A stretch of DNA of 64,000 bases from Cellulomonas sp. Leaf334 (GCF_001424195.1 NZ_LMOO01000001.1:2028812-2092811), one strand, 5' to 3'. Numbered from the stretch's first letter, positions 8,520-16,980 are shown. Notes: a model not told the origin generated them from the letters alone. Numbers and translations: made by a program.

Positions 8520-8528
8520 CCCGGTCAG
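8516..8528. terminator. Short stop-codon hairpin between convergent genes
   Basis: CTGACC and GGTCAG form a 6-bp inverted repeat around a single base. It contains the kinase stop codon and abuts the UspA stop. The stem is short and the loop tight, so a role in termination is weakly supported. Confidence 0.3.
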
Positions 8529-9427
8529 CCCCGGGGGACGACGAGCACGGGGACCGGTGAGTGCCGGATGATCTTCGTCGCATTGGTGCCGAGGAACACC
8601 CGCCGGAGCGTCCCTGCGCTGGAGGACCCGAGGACGAGGAGCTCGTTGGGCAGCCAGTCGACGGAGCTCAGCGCCTCGCTCCAGCTGGTGCCGGACGCGA
8701 CCGCGAACTCGGTGCCGGGGTCGAGCTGGTCGGCGAGAGCGGCCTGCGCCTGCGCCATCTGCTCGCGCCACTGCTCCGTGACCTCGGACTCGATGTCGGT
8801 GCCGATCTCGGGCGGGTACATCGTCGCGGAGCGCACCCCGAAGGACGCGACCCGCAGCTGCACGTCGATCTCGCGGGTGAGCCGCGCCGCCCAGCGCACG
8901 GCCGAGGCGGCGACCCCGGACCCGCTGAACGAGCAGGTCAGCCGGTGCGCGGCGACGTCCGTCGTGCTCGGCGCGCACCGGTACGAGCGCGGCGCGATCG
9001 CCAGCGGGACCGGCGAGGAGTGCAGCAGGTAGTCCGCGGTGGAGCCGACGACGACACGTCCTTCGGGTCCGTCCGGCGACGAGCCGAGGACGAGCGCGGT
9101 GGCGTCCCGCTGCTCGGCGAGGGCGGCGAGGGCGCGGGGCGTCGACCGGTCGGTGAGCCGCACGAACTCGACGCTCAGGTCGTCGGCGCGTCCCGCGAGG
9201 AACTCGAGCACCGTCGCCTCGGCCTCGGCGGCGCGCGCCGTGATCCACTCCTGCATCTCGCCGTCGACCCGGGCCATGGAGGGCACGGTCCAGCCCGGCG
9301 GGATCACGGTCGCGACGACGAGGACGAACGCGCCCGTGGCCTCGGGCAGGGTGCGCGCCAGGGTCACACCGAGGTCGAGCGCGCCGTGGACGTCGCCGAA
9401 CGGGTTGGCGCCGACGACGATCGTCAT
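8525..9427 (-). CDS. Tandem universal stress protein (UspA x2)
   Basis: A 300-residue protein made of two UspA domains (about residues 1-145 and 160-300). Both end with the nucleotide-binding pattern: LVLGSSPDGPEGRVVVGSTADYLL in the first and LVLGSSSAGTLRRVFLGTNATKI in the second. USP proteins bind ATP and act in stress adaptation or in regulating a membrane partner. Its ATG overlaps the permease stop as ATGA, so it is translated with that transporter. A permease-USP pair suggests the USP modulates transport. Confidence 0.88.
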   Translation of the reverse strand: MTIVVGANPFGDVHGALDLGVTLARTLPEATGAFVLVVATVIPPGWTVPSMARVDGEMQEWITARAAEAEATVLEFLAGRADDLSVEFVRLTDRSTPRALAALAEQRDATALVLGSSPDGPEGRVVVGSTADYLLHSSPVPLAIAPRSYRCAPSTTDVAAHRLTCSFSGSGVAASAVRWAARLTREIDVQLRVASFGVRSATMYPPEIGTDIESEVTEQWREQMAQAQAALADQLDPGTEFAVASGTSWSEALSSVDWLPNELLVLGSSSAGTLRRVFLGTNATKIIRHSPVPVLVVPRG

Positions 9428-10884
9428 CGCCGGTCCTCGTCGTCGACCAGGCTCGCCTCGACCGCGCGCTGCAGCAGCGAGTGCTTGCGGCCCCACAGGA
9501 AGTAGAACGCGAGCACGACGCTGAGCCAGAGCAGGAACCACGCGTACGTGTACCAGTGCAGGCCGGACAGGATGTAGAGGCAGGCCAGGACGGCGAGGAC
9601 CGGGGTGACGGGGTAGCCGGGGACCTTGAACCCGCGCGGGAGGTCGGGCCGGGTACGGCGCAGGATGACGACGCCGACCGAGACGACCATGAACGCGATC
9701 AGGGTGCCGATGGACACCAGGTCCCACAGGTAGTCGAGCGGGATGAACGCGGCGAGCAGGCCGACGACGATCGCGACGATGACCGTGTTGTTGACGGGCG
9801 TGCGGGTGCGCGGGTTGACGCGTGCGAACGCCCGCGGCAGGAGCCCGTCGCGGCCGATGGCGAACAGGATGCGGGTCTGCCCGTACATCGTCACCAGGGT
9901 CACCGAGAAGATCGAGATGATCGCCCCCGCCGACAGGATGGTGCCCGGCCAGGACGCGCCGACCACGTCCTGCAGGATCTTGGCCAGCCCCGCCTCGCCC
10001 TGCTCGGCGTCACCGAACGCCTCCCACGGCTGCGTGCCGAGCGCCGAGACGGCCACGAGGACGTAGATCGTGGTGACGATGGCGAGCGCGCCGAGGATGG
10101 CGCGCGGCATCGTCTTCTGCGGGTTGCGCACCTCGTCGCCCGCGGTCGAGATGGCGTCGAGACCGATGAACGTGAAGAAGATCGTCCCGGCGGCGGCCGT
10201 GATGCCCGCGACGCCCTTCGGGGCGAAGTCCGCGAAGTTGTCGGAGTGGAACCCGGTGAACGCGATCACGACGAACATCAGCAGGACCGCGAGCTTGATG
10301 ACGACCATCGTGGCGTTGACCTTGGCGGACTCGGACGCGCCGCGGATCAGGAGGATCGCGCACATCGCCACGAGGATCAGCGCAGGCAGGTTGACGAACC
10401 CGGGGTCGACGTCCCAGGGCGCGGCGGACAGCGCGGTCGGGATCTGCCAGCCGAACAGGTTGTGCAGCAGCTGGTTCAGGTACCCGCTCCAGCCGACCGC
10501 GACGGCCGCCGTCGACACCCCGTACTCCAGGAGCAGGCACGCCGCGACACCCATCGCGACCACCTCGCCGAGCGTCGCGTAGGCGTAGGAGTACGTCGAC
10601 CCGGAGACGGGCACCGTGGACGCCATCTCCGCGTAGGACAGCGCCGAGAGGCCGGCCGCGAGCCCGGCCAGGACGAACGAGATGATCACCGCCGGTCCGG
10701 CGTCGGGCACCGCCTCGTGCATGACGAAGAAGACGCCGGTGCCGACGGTCGAGCCGACGCCGAACATCATCAGCGTGAACGTGCCGAGGGACCGTTCCAG
10801 GCCTTCGCTCGACGTCACGGACGGGGCGGTGATCGGCTTCCTGCGCCAGAGCTGTGCTCTCAGGGAGGCCTGCGGAACCGACAT
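9424..10884 (-). CDS. APC-family amino acid permease
   Basis: A 486-residue, twelve-helix amino acid-polyamine-organocation permease. LERSLGTFTLMMFGVGSTVGTGVFFV is the unwound first helix of the family, and FFTFIGLDAISTAGDEVRNPQKTMPRAI is the signature around helix 6. It most resembles cationic amino acid transporters. ATG at 10884 is preceded by AGAGAGG. A -10 box TACCGT lies on the minus strand at 10926-10921, giving a leader of about 30 bases. It is the first gene of a two-gene operon with the UspA gene. Confidence 0.9.
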   Translation of the reverse strand: MSVPQASLRAQLWRRKPITAPSVTSSEGLERSLGTFTLMMFGVGSTVGTGVFFVMHEAVPDAGPAVIISFVLAGLAAGLSALSYAEMASTVPVSGSTYSYAYATLGEVVAMGVAACLLLEYGVSTAAVAVGWSGYLNQLLHNLFGWQIPTALSAAPWDVDPGFVNLPALILVAMCAILLIRGASESAKVNATMVVIKLAVLLMFVVIAFTGFHSDNFADFAPKGVAGITAAAGTIFFTFIGLDAISTAGDEVRNPQKTMPRAILGALAIVTTIYVLVAVSALGTQPWEAFGDAEQGEAGLAKILQDVVGASWPGTILSAGAIISIFSVTLVTMYGQTRILFAIGRDGLLPRAFARVNPRTRTPVNNTVIVAIVVGLLAAFIPLDYLWDLVSIGTLIAFMVVSVGVVILRRTRPDLPRGFKVPGYPVTPVLAVLACLYILSGLHWYTYAWFLLWLSVVLAFYFLWGRKHSLLQRAVEASLVDDEDRR

Positions 10885-11053
10885 GGGCGGGCCTCTCTGC
10901 GAGGGCACGGGTCGACAGCCACGGTAGGAGCAGGACGAACCGTCGGCAATCGGTCCCGGCGCCGCGAGCCGCACAGGTGGCTCACAGGAACTGCTCGTGA
11001 GACAGGTGGCCGAATCGGTCACGGCCCTGGTCGTTTATCGCTACTGTCCGCGC

Positions 11054-11473
11054 ATGATCACAACACTCGCCACCGAGGTGGCCAACACCACCGCCGCCGC
11101 GGGCGCCGGCGCCGGCTCCATCGTCGGCGGCCTCATCGGCTACCTGCTCGTCGCGTTCGCCCTCGTGGGCGTCTTCAAGAAGGCCGACGAGCCCGTCTGG
11201 CAGGCCTTCGTCCCGATCTGGAACACCATCGTCCTGATCAAGGTCTCGGGCAAGCCGATCTGGTGGATCATCCTGCTCCTGATCCCGATCGTGAACATCG
11301 TGATCCTGGTCCTCATCTACCACGGCCTGTCGACGTCGTTCGGCCACGGCGCGGGCTTCACCGCCGGCCTGTTCTTCCTCAGCATCATCTTCCTGTACAT
11401 CCTCGGTTACGACTCGAACCCGTACCAGGGTGCGAAGGACGGTCTGCCGGCCGCCGGGTACGCCACCGCCTGA
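11054..11473 (+). CDS. DUF5684-like small membrane protein
   Basis: A 139-residue protein with about four hydrophobic segments. Its centre, ADEPVWQAFVPIWNTIVLIKVSGKPIWWIILLLIPIVN, matches the DUF5684 family, whose members often precede signal peptidase or sortase substrates. The function is unknown. ATG at 11054 follows TACTGT (11042-11047) by 6 bases, indicating a leaderless transcript. The gene is monocistronic and is followed by a strong hairpin at 11486-11520. Confidence 0.65.
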   Translation: MITTLATEVANTTAAAGAGAGSIVGGLIGYLLVAFALVGVFKKADEPVWQAFVPIWNTIVLIKVSGKPIWWIILLLIPIVNIVILVLIYHGLSTSFGHGAGFTAGLFFLSIIFLYILGYDSNPYQGAKDGLPAAGYATA

Positions 11474-11485
11474 CCCGCACTCCCC

Positions 11486-11520
11486 GAGACGGCCGTACCC
11501 CCACGGGGTGCGGCCGTCTC
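11486..11520 (+). terminator. Strong rho-independent-like hairpin
   Basis: Arms GAGACGGCCG (11486-11495) and CGGCCGTCTC (11511-11520) pair perfectly, and CCCC/GGGG inside the loop extend the stem. No U-tract follows, as is usual in high-G+C actinobacteria. It lies between the DUF5684-like gene and the PPOX-type gene on the same strand. Confidence 0.75.
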
Positions 11521-11542
11521 GTGCGTGTGTGACCGTCTCCGG

Positions 11543-11932
11543 ATGACGACGCTCCAGACCCTGGCCGACGAGGGGTTCATCTCCCTGACCACGTTCCGCA
11601 AGTCCGGCGTGGGGGTGCCGACGACGGTGTGGGTGGGTCGCGACGGCGACGCGCTGCTGGTGACGACGCCCCGGGGGAGCGGGAAGGTCAAGCGGCTCCG
11701 GCGGGACCCCCGCGTCGAGCTGTCCCCGAGCAGCCGCCTGGGGAACGTCGACGACGACGCCCCGACCGTGACCGGCGTCGCGGAGGTCCTCGACGACGAC
11801 GCCGCACGCGAGCGGTGCAACGCGATCATGCAGGAGAAGTACGGGCTGGAGTACCGCGTGATGATGGGGATCGAGAAGCTGGGCCGCAAGGGCGACGACA
11901 ACCGGGTGATCCTGCGGATCACGGAGGCGTAG
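11543..11932 (+). CDS. PPOX-class, probable F420-dependent oxidoreductase
   Basis: A 129-residue split-barrel flavin/deazaflavin-binding protein. LADEGFISLTTFRKSGVGVPTTVWVGRDGDALLVTTPRGSGKVKRLRRDPRVEL is the family core, and the serine/arginine-rich loop binds the cofactor phosphate. Actinobacterial members usually use F420 to reduce quinones or similar compounds. ATG at 11543 is used; a GTG at 11525 would add six residues. Its stop codon region supplies the -10 box of the next gene. Confidence 0.8.
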   Translation: MTTLQTLADEGFISLTTFRKSGVGVPTTVWVGRDGDALLVTTPRGSGKVKRLRRDPRVELSPSSRLGNVDDDAPTVTGVAEVLDDDAARERCNAIMQEKYGLEYRVMMGIEKLGRKGDDNRVILRITEA

Positions 11933-11942
11933 CCTGCCCGCC

Positions 11943-12719
11943 GTGCCCCTGACCCACGCGGAGATCACCGCGACGCTGCGCGCGTCGGGCTGCGTGTTCG
12001 CCGAGGACGAGGCGACCCTCCTCCTCGACGCGGCGTCTGGCAGCGACCTCGCGCGGATGGTCGACCGGCGCGTCGCCGGGGAGCCGCTCGAGGTGATCGT
12101 CGGGTGGGCGGAGTTCTGCGGGCTGCGGATCCAGATCGACCCGGGGGTGTTCGTGCCGCGGCGGCGGACCGAGGCCCTGGTGCGGGAGGCCGCACGGGTG
12201 GCGACCGGTCCGGCGGTGGTGCTGGACCTGTGCTGCGGGTCGGGGGCGTTGGGGGTCGCGCTGGCGCACCTGCTGGGGTCCGTGTCCTTGTACGCCGCCG
12301 ACGTCGAGCCGGCCGCGGTCCGCTGTGCTCGGCGGAACGTCGCGACGGTGGGCGGTCAGGTGTTCGAGGGGGACCTCGACGAGCCGCTGCCGGGGTCGTT
12401 GCGCGGCCGTGTCGACCTCCTCGTCGCCAACGTGCCGTACGTGCCGACCGACCACGTCGCGCTGATGCCGCCCGAGGCGCGCGACCACGAGCCGCGGGTG
12501 ACGCTGGACGGCGGCGCCGACGGGCTGGACGTGCTGCGGCGGGTCGCGGGGGTGGCGCCGCGGTGGCTGGCGGCCGGCGGCCACCTGTTGGTGGAGGCGA
12601 GCGCGGCGCAGGCGGCCGCCGCGGGCGAGGCGTTCGCCGCGGCCGGGCTGGCGGCACGGATCGTGTGGGACGAGGAGTGGGAGGCCACCGTGGTCGTCGG
12701 GACGCTGTCTGATGAGTGA
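11943..12719 (+). CDS. Putative protein N5-glutamine methyltransferase (HemK-like)
   Basis: A 258-residue SAM-dependent methyltransferase. DLCCGSGALG begins at Asp95 (SAM loop). NVPYVPT begins at Asn163 and replaces the usual NPPY with NVPY, a known variant in this subfamily. HemK/PrmC enzymes methylate the GGQ glutamine of release factors, but this short, divergent type may have another protein substrate. GTG at 11943 lies 7 bases after TAGCCT (11930-11935), which overlaps the upstream stop codon, so it is probably leaderless. An alkD remnant overlaps its last 8 bases. Confidence 0.8.
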   Translation: MPLTHAEITATLRASGCVFAEDEATLLLDAASGSDLARMVDRRVAGEPLEVIVGWAEFCGLRIQIDPGVFVPRRRTEALVREAARVATGPAVVLDLCCGSGALGVALAHLLGSVSLYAADVEPAAVRCARRNVATVGGQVFEGDLDEPLPGSLRGRVDLLVANVPYVPTDHVALMPPEARDHEPRVTLDGGADGLDVLRRVAGVAPRWLAAGGHLLVEASAAQAAAAGEAFAAAGLAARIVWDEEWEATVVVGTLSDE

Positions 12720-12888
12720 GGCCGTCGATCGGCTCGTCGCGCTCGCCGACCCCGAGCGCGCCGAGGGGATGTCGCGGTTCTTCCAGACGGGACCCGGGCA
12801 GAACGGCGAGGGCGACGTGTTCCTCGGCCTGACGGTGCCGCAGGTGACGGCGGGTCGCGAAGCAGCATCTCGGGCTGCCTGGGGATGA
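12712..12888 (+). pseudogene. Truncated AlkD-like DNA alkylation repair gene
   Basis: The 58-residue product contains LVALADPERAEGMSRFFQTG followed by PGQNGEGDVFLGLTVPQV. This is the N-terminal signature of the DNA alkylation repair (AlkD-type, HEAT-repeat) glycosylases, which normally run to well over 200 residues. After VPQV the reading frame leaves the family and stops at 12886-12888. No remaining C-terminal part is visible before the next gene. The start overlaps the methyltransferase stop, so the intact ancestor was translationally coupled to it. Confidence 0.75.
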
Positions 12889-12894
12889 AGAAGA

Positions 12895-12926
12895 GGACAG
12901 GAACTGTCCGCTACCACGCCTAGCGT
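12895..12926 (+). promoter_or_regulatory. Epoxide hydrolase promoter with inverted repeat
   Basis: GGACAG (12895-12900) and CTGTCC (12904-12909) form a 6-3-6 inverted repeat over the expected -35 position. TAGCGT (12921-12926) is the -10 box and lies 7 bases before ATG at 12934. This is a likely repressor site; the regulator is not identified. Confidence 0.5.
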
Positions 12927-12933
12927 TGTCCGT

Positions 12934-14082
12934 ATGAGCATCGAACCGTTCAGCATCGACATCCCCCAGGCACAGCTCGACGACCTGAGCGAACGCCTGC
13001 ACCGGATGCGCCTCGCAGCGCCTCTCCCCGGAGACGACTGGTCCACCGGCGTGCCCACCGCGTACCTGAACGAGCTCGTCACCTACTGGCGGGACTCCTA
13101 CGACTGGCGCGCCCAGGAGGCCGCCCTCAACGCGTTCCCGCAGTTCGTCACCGAGATCGACGGCCAGCGCATCCACTTCGTGCACGTGCGGTCGGCAGAG
13201 CCCGACGCGCTCCCGCTGGTCCTCACGCACGGCTGGCCGGGGTCGTACACCGAGTTCCTCGACCTCGTCGGACCGCTCACCGACCCTGTCGCGCACGGCG
13301 GGTCCGCGGCCGACGCGTTCCACGTCGTCATCCCTTCGCTGCCCGGCTTCGGGTTCTCCGGCCCGGTGCGCGAGAGCGGGTGGGGGCCGGCGCACATCGG
13401 AGCCGTCTGGGCCGAGCTCATGAGCCGGCTCGGGTACGACCGCTACGGGGTGCAGGGCGGCGACATCGGTGCGGCCGTCTCGCCGGAGGTCGCCCGCATC
13501 GCCCCTGACTCCGTGGTCGGCGTCCACCTCAACGGGAACATCGGGATGCCGTTCCACGAGCTCGGTGCCGACGAGCTCGCCTCGCTCACCGACCTCGAAC
13601 GGGACCGCCTGCGCCGCATCGGTGAGTTCATGCAGGAGGAGTTCGGCTACATCTCGATCCAGGGCACGCGACCGGCGACGCTCGGCGCGGCGCTCGCCGA
13701 CTCCCCGGTGGGCCAGCTCGCGTGGATCGTCGACAAGCTCCGCGCGTGGACGTTCCCCGCGCAGACTCCGCCCGAGGACGTCCTCGGGATCGACTGGCTG
13801 CTCACCGACGTGATGCTCTACTGGCTGACCGACACGTCCGCGTCGGCAGCGTACGTCGGGTACGCGCAGGACACCGCGTGGGGCGAGAAGGCCCCGCCCA
13901 GCGGCGTACCGACGGCCGTCATCACGTTCGCGCACGATGTCGGGATCCGTCGGTACGCCGAGCAGGACCACACGATCGTCCGGTGGACCGACGTCGCCGA
14001 CCGTGGCGGCCACTTCGCGGCCCTGGAGGAGCCGGTGCTGCTGGTCGGCGACGTGCGGGAGTTCTTCCGGACGGTCCGCTGA
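12934..14082 (+). CDS. Epoxide hydrolase (EHN-domain, microsomal type)
   Basis: A 382-residue alpha/beta hydrolase with the N-terminal EHN domain ([27 protein letters not shown]). It has the oxyanion motif HGWPGS, the nucleophile Asp177 in GGDIG, and the catalytic His360 in [12 protein letters not shown]. These enzymes open epoxides to diols, and this size is normal for the family. The message is probably leaderless. It converges on the glyoxalase gene, with a shared hairpin made from both stop codons. It is unlikely to be transcribed with the alkD remnant because its own promoter intervenes. Confidence 0.9.
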   Translation: MSIEPFSIDIPQAQLDDLSERLHRMRLAAPLPGDDWSTGVPTAYLNELVTYWRDSYDWRAQEAALNAFPQFVTEIDGQRIHFVHVRSAEPDALPLVLTHGWPGSYTEFLDLVGPLTDPVAHGGSAADAFHVVIPSLPGFGFSGPVRESGWGPAHIGAVWAELMSRLGYDRYGVQGGDIGAAVSPEVARIAPDSVVGVHLNGNIGMPFHELGADELASLTDLERDRLRRIGEFMQEEFGYISIQGTRPATLGAALADSPVGQLAWIVDKLRAWTFPAQTPPEDVLGIDWLLTDVMLYWLTDTSASAAYVGYAQDTAWGEKAPPSGVPTAVITFAHDVGIRRYAEQDHTIVRWTDVADRGGHFAALEEPVLLVGDVREFFRTVR

Positions 14083-14095
14083 CTCTCGTCAGCGG
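14076..14095. terminator. Bidirectional hairpin built from two facing stop codons
   Basis: CCGCTGAC and GTCAGCGG pair perfectly across a 4-base loop. The left arm contains the epoxide hydrolase TGA and the right arm contains the reverse-strand TGA of the glyoxalase gene. It can terminate both converging transcripts. Confidence 0.65.
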
Positions 14096-14490
14096 CCCGC
14101 GATCTCCAGCCAGTGCGGGTTGGTCATGATGCCCAGGAGGTTGCCGAACGGGTCCACCACGGACGCGGTGGTGAAGCCCTCACCGCGCTCGCGGATGCCC
14201 TCGTGCTCGGTCGCGCCGAGCGCGAGCAGGCGGTCCAGCGTCGCGGACAGGTCGTCCACGTGCCAGGAGACGACCGCGCCGCTCGGGCCGCCGGCGCCGG
14301 GGACGTACGTGCGGTCGATGATGCCGAGCTCGTCGAGGTGGTCCCCGATCCGGAACTCGAGGTAGCCCTCGCGGACGAAGTACGGCTCGATGCCGAAGGG
14401 CTCGGTGTACCAGGTGCGGGCGGCGTCGAGGTCGTCGGCGAAGAACGACACGTTGGCGAGGCCCCGGAAACTGCTCTGTGCTGTGGTCAT
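14089..14490 (-). CDS. Glyoxalase/bleomycin-resistance (VOC) family protein
   Basis: A 133-residue VOC-fold protein with two beta-alpha-beta-beta-beta halves. It opens with LANVSFFADDLDAARTWYTEPFGIEPYF and ends with VVDPFGNLLGIMTNPHW, the usual glyoxalase-like metal-site strand. The substrate is unknown. ATG at 14490 is preceded by GAGGAGAG. It is divergent from a WYL regulator, with a perfect 9-bp inverted repeat between them, so regulation by that protein is likely. Confidence 0.85.
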   Translation of the reverse strand: MTTAQSSFRGLANVSFFADDLDAARTWYTEPFGIEPYFVREGYLEFRIGDHLDELGIIDRTYVPGAGGPSGAVVSWHVDDLSATLDRLLALGATEHEGIRERGEGFTTASVVDPFGNLLGIMTNPHWLEIAGR

Positions 14491-14509
14491 GTCTCTACTC
14501 TCCTCGGCT

Positions 14510-14532
14510 AAGTGCTCACCTTCTGAGCACTT
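14510..14532. promoter_or_regulatory. Operator between glyoxalase and WYL regulator genes
   Basis: Arms AAGTGCTCA (14510-14518) and TGAGCACTT (14524-14532) form a perfect 9-bp inverted repeat with a 5-base spacer, centred in the 61-base gap between the divergent genes. It is the obvious candidate binding site for the WYL-family regulator. Confidence 0.65.
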
Positions 14533-14551
14533 TGTCTGCGACTCTCGAGAC

Positions 14552-15502
14552 ATGCGCGCAGACCGTCTCGTGGCCACCCTCCTGCTCATGCAGGCGCGCG
14601 GGCGCGTGACCGCCGCCGAGGTGGCCCACGAGCTCGAGGTGTCCGTCGCGACCGCCCGTCGTGACCTCGAGGCGCTGTCCACTGCGGGCATCCCCGTCTA
14701 CCCGCAGCCGGGGCGCGGCGGCGGCTGGTCGCTCGTCGGCGGTGCGCGGACGGACCTGACCGGGCTGACCGCGTCCGAGGCGCAGGCGCTGTTCCTCCTG
14801 GTCGGCTCGTCGTCGAGGCGGTCCGCCGACGCGACCTCCGCGCTGCGCAAGCTCGTCCGTGCGCTGCCCGCGACGTTCCGCGCGGAGGCCGAGGCTGCGG
14901 GACGCGCGGTGCTGGTGGACCCCGTCGGGTGGGGGTCGGCGGCGCGGTCCCGCCAGCCGTGGGTCGAGGACCTCCAGGGCGCGGTCGTCCGGCGCCGGCA
15001 GGTGACGCTCGTGTACAGCGGACGGTCCGGCGAGTCCGAGCGGACCGTCGACCCGTGGGCGCTCGTCGACAAGGGTGACCTCTGGTACCTCGTCGCCGGC
15101 ACGCCCGCCGGGCGCCGGACGTTCCGGCTGGACCGGATCGCCGGCCTGTCGGTGCTGGACACCCCGGCACCGCGCCCGGACGACCTCGACGTCGCGGGGA
15201 TCTGGGAGTCGGTCGTCGACGAGGCCGAGCAGCAGCGCTCGCGCGTGACGGCCACCGTCCTGACCACCCCGTTCCTCGCGCGCGTCGTCCGGGACCAGTT
15301 CGGGCGGCACGCCACCGTCCTCGGGCCCGACGACGACGGCCGCGTGCGGCTGGAGGTCGCGTCGCACACGGCGCGCTCGGTCGCGGAGAAGCTCGCGGGG
15401 TTCGGGGCGGCGGTGGAGGTGCTGGAGCCCGCTTCGGTCCGGGACGAGCTCGGGGTGCTGGGCGCGGAGCTCGTGGCCAGGTATGTCGGTGGTCGTCGCT
15501 AG
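14552..15502 (+). CDS. WYL-domain transcriptional regulator (DeoR-type HTH)
   Basis: A 316-residue regulator. Residues 1-60 form a DeoR/HTH_11 domain (RADRLVATLLLMQARGRVTAAEVAHELEVSVATARRDLEAL). The middle is a WYL domain with the hallmark KGDLWYLVAGTP and RTFRLDRIAGLSVLD, followed by a WCX-like C-terminal extension. WYL domains sense ligands or nucleic acids. Divergent placement from the glyoxalase gene with an inverted repeat between them suggests direct control of that gene and of itself. ATG at 14552 matches the family N-terminus. Confidence 0.88.
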   Translation: MRADRLVATLLLMQARGRVTAAEVAHELEVSVATARRDLEALSTAGIPVYPQPGRGGGWSLVGGARTDLTGLTASEAQALFLLVGSSSRRSADATSALRKLVRALPATFRAEAEAAGRAVLVDPVGWGSAARSRQPWVEDLQGAVVRRRQVTLVYSGRSGESERTVDPWALVDKGDLWYLVAGTPAGRRTFRLDRIAGLSVLDTPAPRPDDLDVAGIWESVVDEAEQQRSRVTATVLTTPFLARVVRDQFGRHATVLGPDDDGRVRLEVASHTARSVAEKLAGFGAAVEVLEPASVRDELGVLGAELVARYVGGRR

Positions 15503-15511
15503 CGTGCGGCC

Positions 15512-15919
15512 ATGATCACCGAGGGAACGTTCACCGTCAGCGGGTTCGCCGGGGTACCGATCGAGCAGGAGCGGCCGGTCGTCACCGCGCTCGGCGTCGG
15601 CGTCGCGACGATGGAGAAGACGTACGCCGGCGGCGTCGAGGGTCGCTCGACCACGCTGTTCACGTCGGCGTTCGACCCCGAGAGCGGCATCGGCACCTAC
15701 GTCGCGATGGAGTCGTTCGAGGGCAGCCTGGACGGGCGTGCCGGCACGTTCAACTTCGTGCACGCCGCGTCGACGACCGGCACCGACCGCTCGGCCGAGC
15801 ACTTCCTGATCGTGCCGTCCAGCGGCACCGGGAACCTGGCCGGCATCGTCGGCAGCGGCGCGCTCGTCGTGGACGCCGACGGCACGCACCGGATGCGGTT
15901 CGACTACACCGTCGACTGA
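15512..15919 (+). CDS. DUF3224 domain protein
   Basis: A 135-residue beta-barrel protein. MEKTYAGGVEGRSTTLFTSAFDPESGIGTYVAMESFEGSLDGRAGTFNFVHAA is the DUF3224 core (allene oxide cyclase-like barrel); its function in bacteria is unknown. ATG at 15512 is 6 bases after TAGCGT (15500-15505), and this box overlaps the WYL gene's stop codon. The gene is therefore probably transcribed from its own leaderless promoter. Confidence 0.8.
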   Translation: MITEGTFTVSGFAGVPIEQERPVVTALGVGVATMEKTYAGGVEGRSTTLFTSAFDPESGIGTYVAMESFEGSLDGRAGTFNFVHAASTTGTDRSAEHFLIVPSSGTGNLAGIVGSGALVVDADGTHRMRFDYTVD

Positions 15920-16464
15920 GCGCGCGACCGCTCGGCGTGCTCCCGCGCGGCGAGCGACGCGAAGGTCAGGAGCTGCTTGCGCATCATCACCAGGTCGCCC
16001 CACGCGAGCAGCCGGTTGCGGACCGCCGCCCTCCGGCTGGTCGGCCGGGTCCCGCGGATCACCGCCACGAGCCTGCTGCGCTCCGGCCCGACGGCTTCGA
16101 CCGCGTACGTGAGCACGATGTCCCCGTACACCCGGGTGCTCAGACCCGGCGCCATGCGGAACGTCAGGTGCTCCCCGACGACGAACGACTCGAGCGTGAA
16201 GATCGTCGAGAACGTCTGCCCGACCTCCAGGTCCCAGCACCACGGCAGCGGCCGGCGAGGACTGCGGCGGCCCGGGTTGTCGACCAGGTCGTAGCTGTAC
16301 GGGGCGGCCCGGAACTGGCAGACCCACCGGAACACGACATCGGCGGGAGCCGCGACGCCCACACCCCGCATCAGGCGGTCCCCAGGGTCCGGGAGCAGGT
16401 CGTCGCACGGGTAGGTCCGGTCCTGCTCGGCCTGCGTGACGCCCCAGGTCGTCGCGATGCTCAT
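15904..16464 (-). CDS. SRPBCC-like hypothetical protein
   Basis: A 186-residue protein. RLMRGVGVAAPADVVFRWVCQFRAAPYSYDLVDNPGRRSPR and FVVGEHLTFRMAP resemble large-pocket SRPBCC (polyketide cyclase-like) proteins of Actinobacteria. No enzyme function can be assigned. ATG at 16464 has AGGGG upstream. A minus-strand TAGCGT (16498-16493) would give a leader of about 20 bases, which argues against the longer start at 16494. Its 3' end overlaps the convergent DUF3224 gene by 16 bases. Confidence 0.65.
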   Translation of the reverse strand: MSIATTWGVTQAEQDRTYPCDDLLPDPGDRLMRGVGVAAPADVVFRWVCQFRAAPYSYDLVDNPGRRSPRRPLPWCWDLEVGQTFSTIFTLESFVVGEHLTFRMAPGLSTRVYGDIVLTYAVEAVGPERSRLVAVIRGTRPTSRRAAVRNRLLAWGDLVMMRKQLLTFASLAAREHAERSRAQSTV

Positions 16465-16566
16465 GGCTGCCCCTGCCGTCGTCGAGACCTCCACGCTAGG
16501 GCGGTCGCGGGGTGCGCGCCCCGGCCTCTCAGCGGGTCCACAGCCCGCGCGTCCCGGTTGGCCTGA

Positions 16567-16980
16567 TCAGGCCGACCGGAGCGCGCGGACCCGGTTGTTC
16601 CGGGCGTCGTGCGTGAGCTCGACCAGCCCGAGGGCCTCGAGCAGCGGCGGCAGGGACATCCCGAACCGGCCACGGTAGCCCTTGCGCAGGCCGTACCACC
16701 CGCCGACGGGGTTGGCCTCGTCACGGCCCCACGCCTCCACCGACCCGGAGGCGGCGGGCTTCTGCTCGTCCGCGGCGCCGAGCGGGACCCAGTCGCCCTG
16801 CGCCAGCAGCCAGGCGTGCAGGTCGTCGACCGCGCGCAGGTGGTACCGGAGCGTCGTCGACCCCACCTGGCAGACGAGGGCAGGCGGGTCGGCGGGCTCG
16901 TCGCGGTACATCGTGTACGCGGACGAGCCCGGGGCCGTGGTGAGCTGCCAGGGGTCGTCCTTCGTCCCGGTGCCGGCCAT
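16567..16980 (-). CDS. DUF6855-like hypothetical protein
   Basis: A 137-residue soluble protein that starts AGTGTKDDPWQLTTAPGSSAYTMYRD and ends LPPLLEALGLVELTHDARNNRVRALRS. This pattern is common in Actinobacteria as a DUF6855-type protein of unknown function. ATG at 16980 has GAAGGAG upstream, one of the best ribosome sites here. It is divergent from the ArsR gene at 17072. Family assignment is from memory only. Confidence 0.6.
   Translation of the reverse strand: MAGTGTKDDPWQLTTAPGSSAYTMYRDEPADPPALVCQVGSTTLRYHLRAVDDLHAWLLAQGDWVPLGAADEQKPAASGSVEAWGRDEANPVGGWYGLRKGYRGRFGMSLPPLLEALGLVELTHDARNNRVRALRSA

Noticed and set aside
9481..11532. A plus-strand open frame of more than 680 codons
   Set aside because: It runs antisense through the APC permease and shows only low-complexity, charged composition; the permease on the other strand is clearly real.
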